Assembly (NCBI GenBank): GCA_945901265.1
Contig: CAMDJZ010000014.1
Coordinates: forward strand, 1 to 32,881
From: Rickettsia typhi
GTDB lineage: Bacteria; Pseudomonadota; Alphaproteobacteria; Rickettsiales; UBA1997
Direction of reading: 5' to 3'
Length of the DNA stretch: 32,881 nt
How positions within the stretch are numbered: position 1 is the stretch's first letter; the number at the start of each line of letters is the position of its first letter. Below are positions 1 to 9,365 of the stretch, piece after piece. The notes beneath the pieces were generated by a model. That model did no database searches. It saw only the letters and a list, made by a program, of their open reading frames with translations, and had not been told where the DNA came from. Both the position numbers and the translations under genes were made by a program.

Positions 1-265
1 AAAATAAGCGACATTTTGGACAAGTTTTTATTCATGTTTTTTTACTCAAATTTAGCAGTTTCTATTTGAAAAAAATAGAAAAAATTCGGGACGCCCTCAG
101 AATAAAGAGTAAAGCCATCTTTTTAGCCCCCCATTTTTTTAATTATGCCTGTAACTTTATGATTTAATTAATCTTTTTTAAACTTATCTTTGAAGACTCT
201 AAAGCGCCTGCTCTAGATGAGAATGCTTATGACTGAAATGATCTATGATTTTAAAAAAGTAAATT
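1..265. other. Gene-free left edge
   Basis: No credible coding region on either strand. The stretch lies downstream of dnaJ. It holds a small AT-rich inverted repeat (59-67 with 73-81) and a short G/C-richer patch around 88-135. A very short palindrome around 257-271 overlaps the dnaJ stop and is followed by T residues on the minus strand, so it might be a weak dnaJ terminator, but the stem is only about 5 bp. Confidence 0.5.
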
Positions 266-1402
266 TTACTTAAAAAATTCACCCATTTTTTTAAAGAAAC
301 TATCGGATTTTGGATTATTAGTTTTATCTTGTAAAAGTTTATCAAGTTTTTCGAGTAGCTCGCGTTCTTGACTTGAAAGTTTAACTGGAGTTTCTATGTT
401 AATTTTAACATACATATCACCTCTACGTCCACCTGAGTTAATGACGCTCATACCTTTTGATCTTAAACGAAATTGATCAGCATTTTGTGAGCCTTCAGGA
501 ATTTGTAATTTTGTTTTTGAGCCATCAATCGATGGAATTTCTATTGAACCGCCAAGCGCCGCAGTTGTTATTCTCATCGGCATCTCAAAATAAATATCAT
601 CGTTTTTGCGTATAAAAAAATCATGCATACGAATCGAAATGTAAACATATAAATCGCCAGCTTTCCCGCCTCTAACACCAGCTTCACCTTCACTTGCCAA
701 GCGAATACGATTTCCTTCTTCAACGCCTGCAGGAATTTTTACGGATAATGTTCTTTCTTTATTAACTCTTCCTTGACCATTGCAGTTTTTGCAAGGATTT
801 TTAATCGATTGACCGCTGCCATGACAATTAGTGCAAGCTCGTTCAACTATAAAAAAACCTTGTTGAGCACGAATTCTTCCGCTACCTTGGCAAGTTGGGC
901 AATCGATTGGCTTTTCTTTATTTGCACCTCCAGTTCCATTGCATGGTTCACAAGCACTGGCAATAGTGAAAGAAATTTTTTCACTTGTTCCTTTAAAGGC
1001 TTCTTCTAATGAAATTTCTAGATTATAGCGAACATCAGAACCTTGAACTGCAGAGTTTTGTTTTTTGCCTTGGCGTTTGCCACCCATTTCGCCAAAAATA
1101 TCGCTGAAATTACTAAAAATATCATTAAAATCAAAACCATCAAAACCTTGATTGAAGCCTCCTTGACCTCCTTGACCAGCTTGAGCTTGATGACCATAGC
1201 GATCATATGCACTGCGCTTATCATCGTCTTTTAAAACTTCATAAGCTTCAGTTGCCTCTTTAAATTTATTTTCAGCTTCTTTATTGCCTGGATTGCGATC
1301 AGGATGGAACTGCATTGCTAGTTTGCGGTATGATTTTTTTATTTCATCGCCCGACGCATTTTTGCTTACGCCTAAAATCTCGTAATAATCTCTTTTACTC
1401 AT
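266..1402 (-). CDS. dnaJ: Chaperone protein DnaJ (Hsp40)
   Basis: Cytosolic co-chaperone that binds unfolded proteins and stimulates DnaK ATPase. All canonical parts are visible in 378 residues: J domain at about 1-70 with the HPD motif at 33-35, a Gly/Phe-rich linker at about 73-110, four CxxCxGxG zinc repeats (Cys151/154, 168/171, 190/193, 204/207), then the C-terminal substrate-binding domains. Length and domain order match type I DnaJ. The ATG at 1402 gives the standard N-terminus starting [11 protein letters not shown]. No Shine-Dalgarno sequence precedes it. dnaK, usually the upstream neighbour, is absent: the next gene upstream is rdgB after a 294-bp gap, so dnaJ seems to be transcribed alone. 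I saw no clear sigma-32 promoter in that gap. Identification is secure. Confidence 0.98.
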   Translation of the reverse strand: MSKRDYYEILGVSKNASGDEIKKSYRKLAMQFHPDRNPGNKEAENKFKEATEAYEVLKDDDKRSAYDRYGHQAQAGQGGQGGFNQGFDGFDFNDIFSNFSDIFGEMGGKRQGKKQNSAVQGSDVRYNLEISLEEAFKGTSEKISFTIASACEPCNGTGGANKEKPIDCPTCQGSGRIRAQQGFFIVERACTNCHGSGQSIKNPCKNCNGQGRVNKERTLSVKIPAGVEEGNRIRLASEGEAGVRGGKAGDLYVYISIRMHDFFIRKNDDIYFEMPMRITTAALGGSIEIPSIDGSKTKLQIPEGSQNADQFRLRSKGMSVINSGGRRGDMYVKINIETPVKLSSQERELLEKLDKLLQDKTNNPKSDSFFKKMGEFFK

Positions 1403-1696
1403 GTTATAAAAATCAAAATTTAATCAACCAATACCACTTTAACTCTAAAACTGATAGTTTAATAATTAATCATTCTAACCTATATTGATTGAGTAAAAAT
1501 CTTCCAAAAGCCTCAGCCATATGCAAATATGACATTGTTATTTAAAGATCTTTATCTTAAAAATATTTTGTTATAATGGTCAATTTAAAAATTGAAATGG
1601 TATAATTGATGCTAAAATTTATTTATTTTAGCAAATTTAAAAATAGGAATTATTCTTTGCAATTCAAGTAAAGATTAAAAAATTTTGTAAATTTTT
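1403..1696. other. dnaJ-rdgB intergenic gap
   Basis: AT-rich, with no open frame or RNA gene I can support. The dnaJ promoter must lie here on the minus strand, but no convincing -35/-10 pair stands out. Confidence 0.4.
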
Positions 1697-2314
1697 TTAT
1701 TCTTCTAGCCAAGTTTTAAATTTTGTAAAGGCAAGTTGGCGATGAGAAATTTGCTCTTTTTGATCAGCTGAAATCTCGCCAAAAGTTTGAGTCATGCCAG
1801 TTTTAATGAAAATTGGATCATAACCAAAACCATTATTGCCAAGAGCTTGAAAGTTTATATTGCCGTCAACACGTCCAATAAAATTTTTAGAAAAATTATT
1901 TTTTGGATCGTATAAACATAATGTGCAGATAAAAAAAGCTTTGGCTTTATCACTAGACTCAATTCCTCGTATTTTTAATTGTTCAAAGATTTTTTCAAAA
2001 GCTAAGGGAAAGTTCTTTTGGCCATTTTTATCAATTGCAAAACGTGCAGAATGAATACCTGGTTGATTATCTAAGGCTTCAATACATAATCCAGAATCAT
2101 CAGCGAGAGCAACAAGATTGGCTTGTTGAGCATAATATTTGGCTTTTATGAATGCATTTTTTTCAAAATCTTCACCATTTTCTTCTGGCTCTTGTAAATT
2201 GAAATTCAATGGTGAAATTGCTTCTATATTTAACTTACTTAGAAGAGAGGACATCTCGGATATCTTTCCTTGATTATTGCTGGCGATGAAAAGTCTTTGA
2301 TATCTTTTATTCAT
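1697..2314 (-). CDS. rdgB: XTP/dITP diphosphatase (RdgB/HAM1 family)
   Basis: House-cleaning pyrophosphatase that hydrolyses dITP, XTP and related non-canonical purine triphosphates to monophosphates, keeping them out of DNA. In 205 residues it shows the family landmarks: N-terminal ASNNQGK nucleotide-binding motif (about 11-17, usually S/T-x-N-x-G-K), the catalytic/metal motif ADDSGL in the middle, FGYDPIF, and the C-terminal SHRQLA segment. Length is normal for the family. The ATG at 2314 is the only sensible start, giving an N-terminus that runs straight into the first beta strand. It is on the same strand as dnaJ and rpsP but separated from both by more than 130 bp, so operon membership is doubtful. 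The catalytic core is intact. Confidence 0.96.
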   Translation of the reverse strand: MNKRYQRLFIASNNQGKISEMSSLLSKLNIEAISPLNFNLQEPEENGEDFEKNAFIKAKYYAQQANLVALADDSGLCIEALDNQPGIHSARFAIDKNGQKNFPLAFEKIFEQLKIRGIESSDKAKAFFICTLCLYDPKNNFSKNFIGRVDGNINFQALGNNGFGYDPIFIKTGMTQTFGEISADQKEQISHRQLAFTKFKTWLEE

Positions 2315-2451
2315 TGACCTAAAAATTTATTTTACAATATTAACATCAAGATGTTAATTTTAATAAAAGAAATTATAAATTGTGACCTTTAATTAATATT
2401 TGATGAGAGCTAATAAGAATTATTGGTTATTAATGTGGTGTATTTAAAAAA

Positions 2452-2814
2452 CTAAGCGCTTTGTGCAACTTTTTCTTCGTTGATTTTAGTTTGTTTTTCT
2501 AGAGCTTTTTTCTTGAGATTAGAACCTTTAGCTTTTGGTTTAAAAGTTGCTTTATATTTTTCGGCACCTTTTACGCCAAGGTTAATTAGGAATTTAGCAA
2601 CTTTTTCACTTGGCTGTGCGCCAACGGAAAGCCAATATTCAACGCGCTCTTTATTGATAACGACTCTTTTTTCATCGCTATCTCCAAGAAGCGGATTGAA
2701 AGTACCAAGCTTTTCAAGAAATTTTGAATCGCGCGGAGAAGTGCTGTTGGTTGCTAGAATACGAAAGAACGGAACTTTTTTTCTGCCACCACGAGAAAGA
2801 CGAATTTTTAACAT
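2452..2814 (-). CDS. rpsP: 30S ribosomal protein S16
   Basis: Small-subunit ribosomal protein needed for 30S assembly. The sequence begins MLKIRLSRGGRKKVPFFRI, the typical S16 start, and includes the conserved LGTFNP and the VEYWLSVGAQPSE segment. I chose the ATG at 2814 over a longer in-frame reading from 2883, because the additional 23 residues are not S16-like and include the putative promoter. The product is 120 residues; the last 30 or so form a Lys/Ala/Glu-rich tail longer than the E. coli protein's. In many proteobacteria rpsP leads an rpsP-rimM-trmD-rplS operon. Here no rimM or trmD follows: the next gene downstream is rdgB. Identification is secure. Confidence 0.96.
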   Translation of the reverse strand: MLKIRLSRGGRKKVPFFRILATNSTSPRDSKFLEKLGTFNPLLGDSDEKRVVINKERVEYWLSVGAQPSEKVAKFLINLGVKGAEKYKATFKPKAKGSNLKKKALEKQTKINEEKVAQSA

Positions 2815-2855
2815 TTTTATAATTTTTTTAAATGACTGACGGTAAGGATTGGCGT

Positions 2856-2883
2856 ATTTTAAGTTGGTTAAAAAAAAATACAA
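2856..2883 (-). promoter_or_regulatory. Putative sigma-70 promoter for rpsP
   Basis: On the minus strand a -35-like TTGTAT (2883-2878) and a -10-like TAAAAT (2861-2856) are separated by 16 bp and lie about 42 nt upstream of the chosen rpsP ATG. Plausible, but the background is very AT-rich. Confidence 0.35.
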
Positions 2884-3050
2884 GCCCTATTTTTAAATAA
2901 GTAAATTTTAATATTGAATTAAAAGTAAAATATATCTTCGATTAGTAATTAATTTGTTTTTGAAATATTTTATTTATTATGATATTTTATGAATTATAAA
3001 ATTAGCATCATTTAGGAAGGATGTGGATGTTTTAGAGTTTAAAAGTGGAG
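2884..3050. other. Gene-free gap between groEL and rpsP
   Basis: Together with the flanking sites this makes a roughly 300-bp gap (2815-3115). Apart from the rpsP promoter candidate and the groEL terminator hairpin I see nothing here. Confidence 0.4.
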
Positions 3051-3081
3051 ACCTTCAGGATTTATAAAAAATCCTGAAGGT
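3051..3081 (-). terminator. Hairpin downstream of groEL
   Basis: A perfect 13-bp inverted repeat (ACCTTCAGGATTT at 3051-3063, its complement at 3069-3081) with a 5-nt loop, 34 bp past the groEL stop. On the minus strand the stem is followed by CTCCACTTTT, so the U-tract is delayed and short. It is the strongest hairpin in the left third of the window and probably ends the groESL transcript or protects its 3' end. Confidence 0.6.
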
Positions 3082-3115
3082 TCACGATTTAATTTTGGAA
3101 ATATTATATCGGCAA

Positions 3116-4804
<1,689 letters not shown>

Positions 4805-4844
4805 TTAATAATTGTTTTAAATTGTTTATTATCAAGATTTATTA

Positions 4845-5132
4845 TTATTCAATAACGGCAAGAATATCAGACTCTTTAAGAATGATTAATTCTTTGCCAT
4901 CAATTTTAACTTCAGTGCCACCCCATTTTGCAAAAAGAACGCGATCGCCTTTTTTTACATCAAGAGCAACTCTTTCACCTTTTTCATTAAAGTTACCTTT
5001 GCCAGCGGAAACGATAATCCCTTCGGCTGGTTTTTCTTTTGCGGTATCAGGAATAATAATGCCACCAGCAGTTTTGCTTTCGGCTTCAATGCGTTCAATT
5101 AAAACGCGATCATGTAATGGTCTAACTTTCAT
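4845..5132 (-). CDS. groES: Co-chaperonin GroES (Hsp10)
   Basis: Heptameric lid of the GroEL chamber. The 95-residue product begins [18 protein letters not shown] and contains the mobile-loop region around [22 protein letters not shown]-like IIVSAGKG, and the C-terminal [18 protein letters not shown]. Length and motifs are textbook. It is the first gene of a groES-groEL pair. Upstream (5133-5248) I could not find the TTAGCACTC-N9-GAGTGCTAA CIRCE palindrome; heat-shock control, if any, would more likely be by a sigma-32 type factor, which I could not demonstrate. No Shine-Dalgarno sequence precedes the ATG, in contrast with groEL. Confidence 0.99.
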   Translation of the reverse strand: MKVRPLHDRVLIERIEAESKTAGGIIIPDTAKEKPAEGIIVSAGKGNFNEKGERVALDVKKGDRVLFAKWGGTEVKIDGKELIILKESDILAVIE

Positions 5133-5248
5133 AGATTAAATTTGTTAGTTGATACTTGTAAGAATTATAAAATAGTCAAAGTTTTTCACTTCGTTAAAAC
5201 TAAAGATAATTTTTTTCTTTAACTTTACAAGGGGTTAATAAAATTTTT

Positions 5249-5500
5249 TTATTTGAGGAGCTCATCAAGTTTACCTTCTGCTTCCATAGCATAAAGATCA
5301 TCGCATCCACCAACATGAAAATCATTAATAAAAATTTGTGGAACGGTCAGTCTGCCATTAGCTTTTTTAATCATCTCTTCTTTAACTTTTTCATCAGTTA
5401 TTTTGATTTCTTGATATTGAGCATTTTTGCGCTGCAATAAAGCTTTAGCCTTGTTGCAGTATGGACAAATATCTTTCGTATAAATTACAATTTTAGTCAT
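5249..5500 (-). CDS. grxC: Glutaredoxin 3 (GrxC family)
   Basis: Small cytosolic thiol oxidoreductase that reduces disulfides and mixed disulfides using glutathione. In 83 residues it shows the dithiol active site C12-P-Y-C15, the cis-proline motif TVPQIFI that binds glutathione, and the GGCDDL motif of the glutathione pocket. This pattern is that of class I dithiol glutaredoxins of the GrxC type, not the monothiol CGFS type. It could serve as an electron donor for ribonucleotide reductase, whose large subunit is encoded further along, but nothing in the sequence proves that pairing. It lies 116 bp upstream of groES on the same strand. The start at 5500 is the natural one; no Shine-Dalgarno is seen. 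Confidence 0.95.
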   Translation of the reverse strand: MTKIVIYTKDICPYCNKAKALLQRKNAQYQEIKITDEKVKEEMIKKANGRLTVPQIFINDFHVGGCDDLYAMEAEGKLDELLK

Positions 5501-5576
5501 TTTTTTAATATTTAAGTTTAAATTATTTTAAATAAAATTATATAAGTTCTAATTACTTTTAATTAAAAAATCTATT

Positions 5577-6041
5577 TTAGTAAGTTCGACCGCTTGGCGG
5601 TTTTTGCATTGAATTTGGTTGAGTTTCTGCTCCATAATAAGCTGGCGGAACGTAATATTGATCGGCATCATATTGTGGATAATTAGATGATGGCGGAATG
5701 GCATAGGGGTTGGAATAATATCGTGATCCACCTTGTGATGGATAGACTTGATATGGCGAGCCATATTGCTGTTGGTTTTGAGGAGGATATCCACCTTGTT
5801 GTTGATATTGCTGAGGTTGAGTTTGATATTGATAATTTCCTTGCTGAGGCGGATATGAATTCGGCGCCTGTTGTCGATAATAGTAATCTGGGGCAACACG
5901 ATTTTGTCCGTCAATATTGGGCTCTTGCGGAGGGGCTGATCCAGGGTCAAATCCTGCGCGATCATAAAGCGATGGATCGCCTTTGCAAGAAGTTGAGAGA
6001 TTTAGAATCGTCAATAAAATTACAAAAATAATTTTAGGCAT
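5577..6041 (-). CDS. Tyr/Gln/Pro-rich putative lipoprotein
   Basis: No known family recognised. From the chosen ATG at 6041 the protein has 154 residues: a hydrophobic signal segment ending in LNLSTSC, with Cys19 as likely lipid attachment site (Leu sits at -4 rather than the usual -3), followed by a disordered region very rich in Gln, Tyr, Pro and Gly. Near the C-terminus (about 106-133) it carries SRYYSNPYAIPP and, after a gap, DADQYYVPP. The same motif occurs in the neighbouring upstream protein, so the two are paralogues. A longer reading from an ATG at 6104, which overlaps the stop of the upstream gene (TGATG), is possible and would imply translational coupling, but it adds 21 residues in front of the signal segment. 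Probably an outer-membrane or periplasmic surface component; function unknown. Confidence 0.75.
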   Translation of the reverse strand: MPKIIFVILLTILNLSTSCKGDPSLYDRAGFDPGSAPPQEPNIDGQNRVAPDYYYRQQAPNSYPPQQGNYQYQTQPQQYQQQGGYPPQNQQQYGSPYQVYPSQGGSRYYSNPYAIPPSSNYPQYDADQYYVPPAYYGAETQPNSMQKPPSGRTY

Positions 6042-6103
6042 GGATGACTTAATCAATCCTATCGAATATTTAAAACAATGTATTTGTTTATAAAATTTAT
6101 TCA

Positions 6104-6454
6104 TCAATATTTATTATGAATTACACTTTTTCTTTCTGGTTCGATATTGTTATATTGCATTGGGGCAACATAATATTGATCGTAATCATATATTCCGCGC
6201 TGTTCATAGCTATCTGGAAAATTATATGGATTACGATATAATCGTGAATTTGATTGCGGGTATTGTGATTCAGAATTTATTACTTGTGAATTCGTGTTAT
6301 AATTTGGCGTTGAATAAGTGTTATAATTTTGATAGTTTGGATTTTGGCGATTATAATTCTGATTATTCTTAGGCCCTTTAAGATAAGGCTTAGAAGCAGA
6401 AGAGCATGCAAAATTTAAAATACAAATACTAATCAAAAATAAAAATTTATTCAC
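6104..6454 (-). CDS. Tyr/Asn-rich putative lipoprotein, paralogue of the next gene
   Basis: Unrecognised 116-residue protein. It starts with a compact lipoprotein-type signal (MNKFLFLISICILNFAC), Cys17 being the likely lipidated residue, then an Asn/Tyr/Gln-rich low-complexity stretch (about 27-66). The conserved block at 70-98 reads SRLYRNPYNFP and then YDYDQYYVAP, matching the block in the gene just downstream at SR-x-Y-x-NPY-x-x-P and D-x-DQYYV-x-P. The two genes are consecutive on the same strand and probably co-transcribed; the stop codon here overlaps a possible ATG of the downstream gene. The shared block with divergent disordered linkers suggests a duplicated surface-anchored module. 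Function is unknown. Confidence 0.8.
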   Translation of the reverse strand: MNKFLFLISICILNFACSSASKPYLKGPKNNQNYNRQNPNYQNYNTYSTPNYNTNSQVINSESQYPQSNSRLYRNPYNFPDSYEQRGIYDYDQYYVAPMQYNNIEPERKSVIHNKY

Positions 6455-6726
6455 GCAAAATTAGACAAAATTTCAAAAGATAAATTTTAAATAAATTACC
6501 AACTTTTAACAAAAATTTATTTTCAAAATTAAATTTTTAATTTAAAATCGAAATTGTAATTTTTAAAAAAAAATCTAGATTATCAATGCTCAAATGCAAG
6601 TATATAAGTTAATTTATTTAAAAAAACTGAGACATTAAAAATTTTGGGGCATTAACTTATAAAACAACAATAGAATTTTCAACATAGTATTTTCAAAAAT
6701 TCATTTAAAAATAAAAAATTATAAAA

Positions 6727-7869
6727 ATGACACAGATCAATCAGCAAAAAAAAGATCGAAAATTTATAAACTTAGCAATTAATCTGGCGCAAAAAACTCT
6801 GCAAAAAACCGCTCCCAATCCAAGAGTTGCTTGCGTTATTGTTAAGGATGATAATATTTTATCTACTGCCACTACCGCTTCAGGAGGTAGACCTCATGCT
6901 GAAATTTTAGCTATTAATAAAATTAATAATCTCGAAGATTTAGATGGCGCGACAATTTACATAACATTAGAACCATGCTGTAGTTATGATGGCAAAATAA
7001 GTAAATCTTGCAGCGATGAAATTATAAAAAATAAATTCGCCAGAGTTGTTATTGCTTGCTTAGATTTCAATCGCAATGTAAGAGCGCAAAGCGTTGAAAA
7101 ATTAAAAAGTGCCGGTATTGAAGTTTTGGTTTTAAATGATGATTTTAAAATACATCAAGAATTTGCTAAGACGCAAAATTTAGCTTTACCATTTATTACG
7201 CTAAAAATTGCTACTTCACTTGATGGAAAAATTGCTACAGCAAATTTTAGTAGTAAGTGGATTACCAATGAAAAATCGCGACAATATGCGCATTTCTTGC
7301 GAGCTAATTGTGATGCAATTTTAATTGGCAAAAATACTTTAATCAAAGATAATCCTCGACTTGATTGTCGAATAGATGGTTTAGAGGAATATTCGGCAAA
7401 AAAAGTTATTATCAGTCAAAGCCTTGATTTTGTAAATCAATTATCAGATTATGAAATTTCTAAAAATAATTCTGAGATTATTATTCTTACCGGAATGAGT
7501 AATGAACGTAAAATTTTTAAAGAAAATTTATCATCAAATTTTTCATTAAAAATAATTTTTTGCGAAGAATTTATTGATAAAAATAATTGTAAGAAAATTA
7601 AATTTTCTTCGGCAATGAGCAATCTTATTCAGGAGAATATTAATTCAGTGCTTATCGAGGGCGGTAGTCAAATCATTACGCAATTTTTGCAGGAGGATTT
7701 AATTGATAAAATAATATGGGCAAGAAGCAATAAAATCATTGGTGGCGATGGAATTCCAGCGATTGGAAATATGTATTTAACTGATATTTCTCAGTCTTTA
7801 CAAAATTTTCAAAGACTTGAAACACTTGACTTTGAAAGTGATATCATTGAGATTTTACAAAAAAAATAA
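6727..7869 (+). CDS. ribD: Bifunctional riboflavin biosynthesis deaminase/reductase RibD
   Basis: Carries out the second and third steps of the riboflavin pathway: deamination of the GTP-derived pyrimidine, then NADPH-dependent reduction of its ribosyl side chain. The deaminase half (about 10-145) has NPRVACVIV, the zinc/proton-shuttle H57-A-E59, and EPC84C followed by Cys95. The reductase half (about 155-380) has SLDGKIAT, the SKWITNE segment, LIGKNTLIKDNPRLDCR and IEGGSQ. The second zinc motif is unusual: the common P-C-x-H-x-G-R-T-P-P-C block is here PCCSYDGKISKSC, lacking the His and Pro residues and 1-2 residues longer. The next gene starts 3 nt after the stop, so the two are co-translated. 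No FMN riboswitch is evident upstream. Family assignment is firm, full activity slightly less so. Confidence 0.93.
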   Translation: MTQINQQKKDRKFINLAINLAQKTLQKTAPNPRVACVIVKDDNILSTATTASGGRPHAEILAINKINNLEDLDGATIYITLEPCCSYDGKISKSCSDEIIKNKFARVVIACLDFNRNVRAQSVEKLKSAGIEVLVLNDDFKIHQEFAKTQNLALPFITLKIATSLDGKIATANFSSKWITNEKSRQYAHFLRANCDAILIGKNTLIKDNPRLDCRIDGLEEYSAKKVIISQSLDFVNQLSDYEISKNNSEIIILTGMSNERKIFKENLSSNFSLKIIFCEEFIDKNNCKKIKFSSAMSNLIQENINSVLIEGGSQIITQFLQEDLIDKIIWARSNKIIGGDGIPAIGNMYLTDISQSLQNFQRLETLDFESDIIEILQKK

Positions 7870-7872
7870 TTT

Positions 7873-8721
7873 ATGAGTAAAAATATTATAAATAAAGAAA
7901 AGTTAATTGAATACAATAAAAATACTAAAAATATTGAAAAAATAAATAGTAAAGAATTGCGCAAACATCTTGGCATGTTTGCAACAGGGGTTGTAATTGC
8001 ATGTGCACGTAAAAATAATTTTTTCGCTCAAAAATTTTTCAGTGATAAATTCTTTAACGAAAAATTTTATGAAAATTTCTTTAACGAAAATAATTTGGTA
8101 AGAAAAATTGAAGATTTTTGGCATAATTTTGCACTCAACCAAAATTGGCGTAAAGAATTAATTTTAAAATTTTTTCATAAAAATGATGTTCAAAAAAATA
8201 ATAACAAAGAGTCTTCACATAAATTGCCAGATATTGGCTTAGTCAATGATTTAAAATCTTCTAAAGCTGAAGTTAAAAATATTTTTAGCGAAAATTTTCT
8301 TCAAAAAATAAAAAAAATCTTTGCTGATGAATTTTTTGGAATGACAATAAATTCTTTTACTTCAATTTCTCTTAACCCAGCGTTAATCTCATTTTGTATA
8401 GATAATAAATCAGCTAATTTAAAATTTTTTAAACAAAATCGTTATTTCTTATTAAATATTTTGAGCATTCAGCAACATGAATTGGCATCGGCTTTTGCTA
8501 CTCCAAAAAATTCTAAAAAATGGACAGTTGAACCTTATATTTTTAGCAAATTTGGCAATCCTATTTTTCAAAATTCTCTTTGCTTTATTGAATGCAAAAA
8601 ACACAAAGTAATAAAGATGGGAGATCATCACATAATCATCGGCGAAGTTATTGATTTTGCAAAAGTTAATGATCAACAACCGCTAATATATTTTAATGGA
8701 AGTTATCAAAAATTAGCGTAA
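7873..8721 (+). CDS. Flavin reductase-like FMN-binding protein with a large insert
   Basis: A member of the flavin reductase/FMN-binding split-barrel family. Typical members run FATGV...GMTVNSFTSVSLDPPL...; here residues 33-45 (LGMFATGVVIACA) and 155-176 (FGMTINSFTSISLNPALISF) are clearly recognisable, as are the following CIDNKS, NPIFQNSLCFIECKKHKVIKMGDHHIIIGEV and the final LIYFNGSY. Between the first two blocks sit about 105 unexpected residues (about 46-153) rich in Phe, Asn and Lys, including degenerate 5-residue repeats. The frame is open throughout, so this is an insertion, not a frameshift. Directly 3 nt downstream of ribD, it probably reduces FMN/FAD or uses bound flavin, but the partner oxygenase, if any, is unknown. 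The insert may affect activity. Confidence 0.85.
   Translation: MSKNIINKEKLIEYNKNTKNIEKINSKELRKHLGMFATGVVIACARKNNFFAQKFFSDKFFNEKFYENFFNENNLVRKIEDFWHNFALNQNWRKELILKFFHKNDVQKNNNKESSHKLPDIGLVNDLKSSKAEVKNIFSENFLQKIKKIFADEFFGMTINSFTSISLNPALISFCIDNKSANLKFFKQNRYFLLNILSIQQHELASAFATPKNSKKWTVEPYIFSKFGNPIFQNSLCFIECKKHKVIKMGDHHIIIGEVIDFAKVNDQQPLIYFNGSYQKLA
8032..8091 (+). repeat. Degenerate 15-nt tandem repeat inside the flavin-reductase insert
   Basis: Four successive 15-nt units encode KFFSD, KFFNE, KFYEN and FFNEN (residues 54-73). The 12-nt string CTTTAACGAAAA occurs twice 30 nt apart. This looks like slippage or unequal duplication that helped to build the insert. Confidence 0.6.
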
Positions 8722-8749
8722 ATTAATAGTAATTATTTTTTAAAATTTT

Positions 8750-9319
8750 ATGAATCTAGCAATTATTTTTTCAGTATTTATGTTTAGTTTTTTTTCTTTA
8801 TTTTTTTCTGGCAATAAGCAATTAGCTCAAGCAAAGGAAGTGGATTTTTATCAATTTTCTTTTAAACAATTCGATGGCAAAGATTTAAAATTAAATGAAT
8901 TTCGCGGTAAAGTTTTGCTTGTAGTTAACACTGCTTCTAAGTGCGGATTCACTAAGCAATATTCTGGATTAGAAAAATTATATGAAAAATATAAAGATGA
9001 TGGATTGGTTGTAATCGCAATCCCAAGTGCTGATTTTGGTGGACAGGAATTTGAAAAAGATGAAGAGATCCAACATTTTTGTAAATATAATTTTGGAGTA
9101 AGTTTTCCAGTTTCTAAAAAAGAAATTGTTAGCGGTGATGATGCTCATCCATTCTACAAGCAAGCGCGTAAAACTCTCGGGTTTGGCAGTGCACCTAAAT
9201 GGAATTTCCACAAATATTTGATAAATCGAAATGGCAAATTAGCTGATTTTTTTAATTCAACAACAACTCCACAAGATGAAAAATTAATTAAAAAAATCGA
9301 AGAATTATTGGCAGAGTAA
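8750..9319 (+). CDS. Exported glutathione peroxidase (Cys type)
   Basis: Thiol peroxidase of the glutathione peroxidase family, which reduces hydrogen peroxide and organic or lipid hydroperoxides with glutathione or thioredoxin. Active-site residues are all visible: peroxidatic Cys65 in NTASKCGFTKQY, Gln99 in FGGQE, and Trp151-Asn152 in PKWNF. Cys111 in HFCKYNF is placed where the resolving Cys of thioredoxin-dependent members lies. Residues 1-28 form a signal peptide with a long hydrophobic core and an AQA cleavage site, so the enzyme should work in the periplasm. Length (189) equals the family plus this signal. It starts 28 bp after the flavin-reductase gene on the same strand and may belong to the same transcript. 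nrdA converges from the other side 46 bp later. Confidence 0.93.
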   Translation: MNLAIIFSVFMFSFFSLFFSGNKQLAQAKEVDFYQFSFKQFDGKDLKLNEFRGKVLLVVNTASKCGFTKQYSGLEKLYEKYKDDGLVVIAIPSADFGGQEFEKDEEIQHFCKYNFGVSFPVSKKEIVSGDDAHPFYKQARKTLGFGSAPKWNFHKYLINRNGKLADFFNSTTTPQDEKLIKKIEELLAE

Positions 9320-9365
9320 ATTTAGATTTGCGAGTGGTGAATCGCCAATTTAAAAGATATTTTGC

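Noticed and set aside
2815..2883. N-terminal extension of ribosomal protein S16 (open frame continues to 2883)
   Set aside because: The extra 23 residues are unlike any S16 N-terminus, and the ATG at 2814 gives the conserved start; the extension overlaps a promoter-like pair.
5133..5248. CIRCE operator or sigma-32 promoter upstream of groES
   Set aside because: No TTAGCACTC-type inverted repeat and no CTTGAAA/CCCCAT pair could be found by eye.
6042..6107. Longer forms of the Tyr/Gln-rich lipoprotein starting at TTG 6107 or ATG 6104
   Set aside because: They bury the lipoprotein signal behind 21-22 residues. The TGATG overlap with the upstream stop keeps the 6104 start possible, so it is noted in the entry but not chosen.
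6455..6726. FMN riboswitch upstream of ribD
   Set aside because: The conserved AGGG...and GGTGAAATTCC-like blocks are missing; the region is simple AT-rich sequence.
7873..8721. Frameshifted or fused pseudogene interpretation of the flavin-reductase gene
   Set aside because: Both halves of the domain are in the same frame and the insert has no stop, so an in-frame insertion is the simpler reading.
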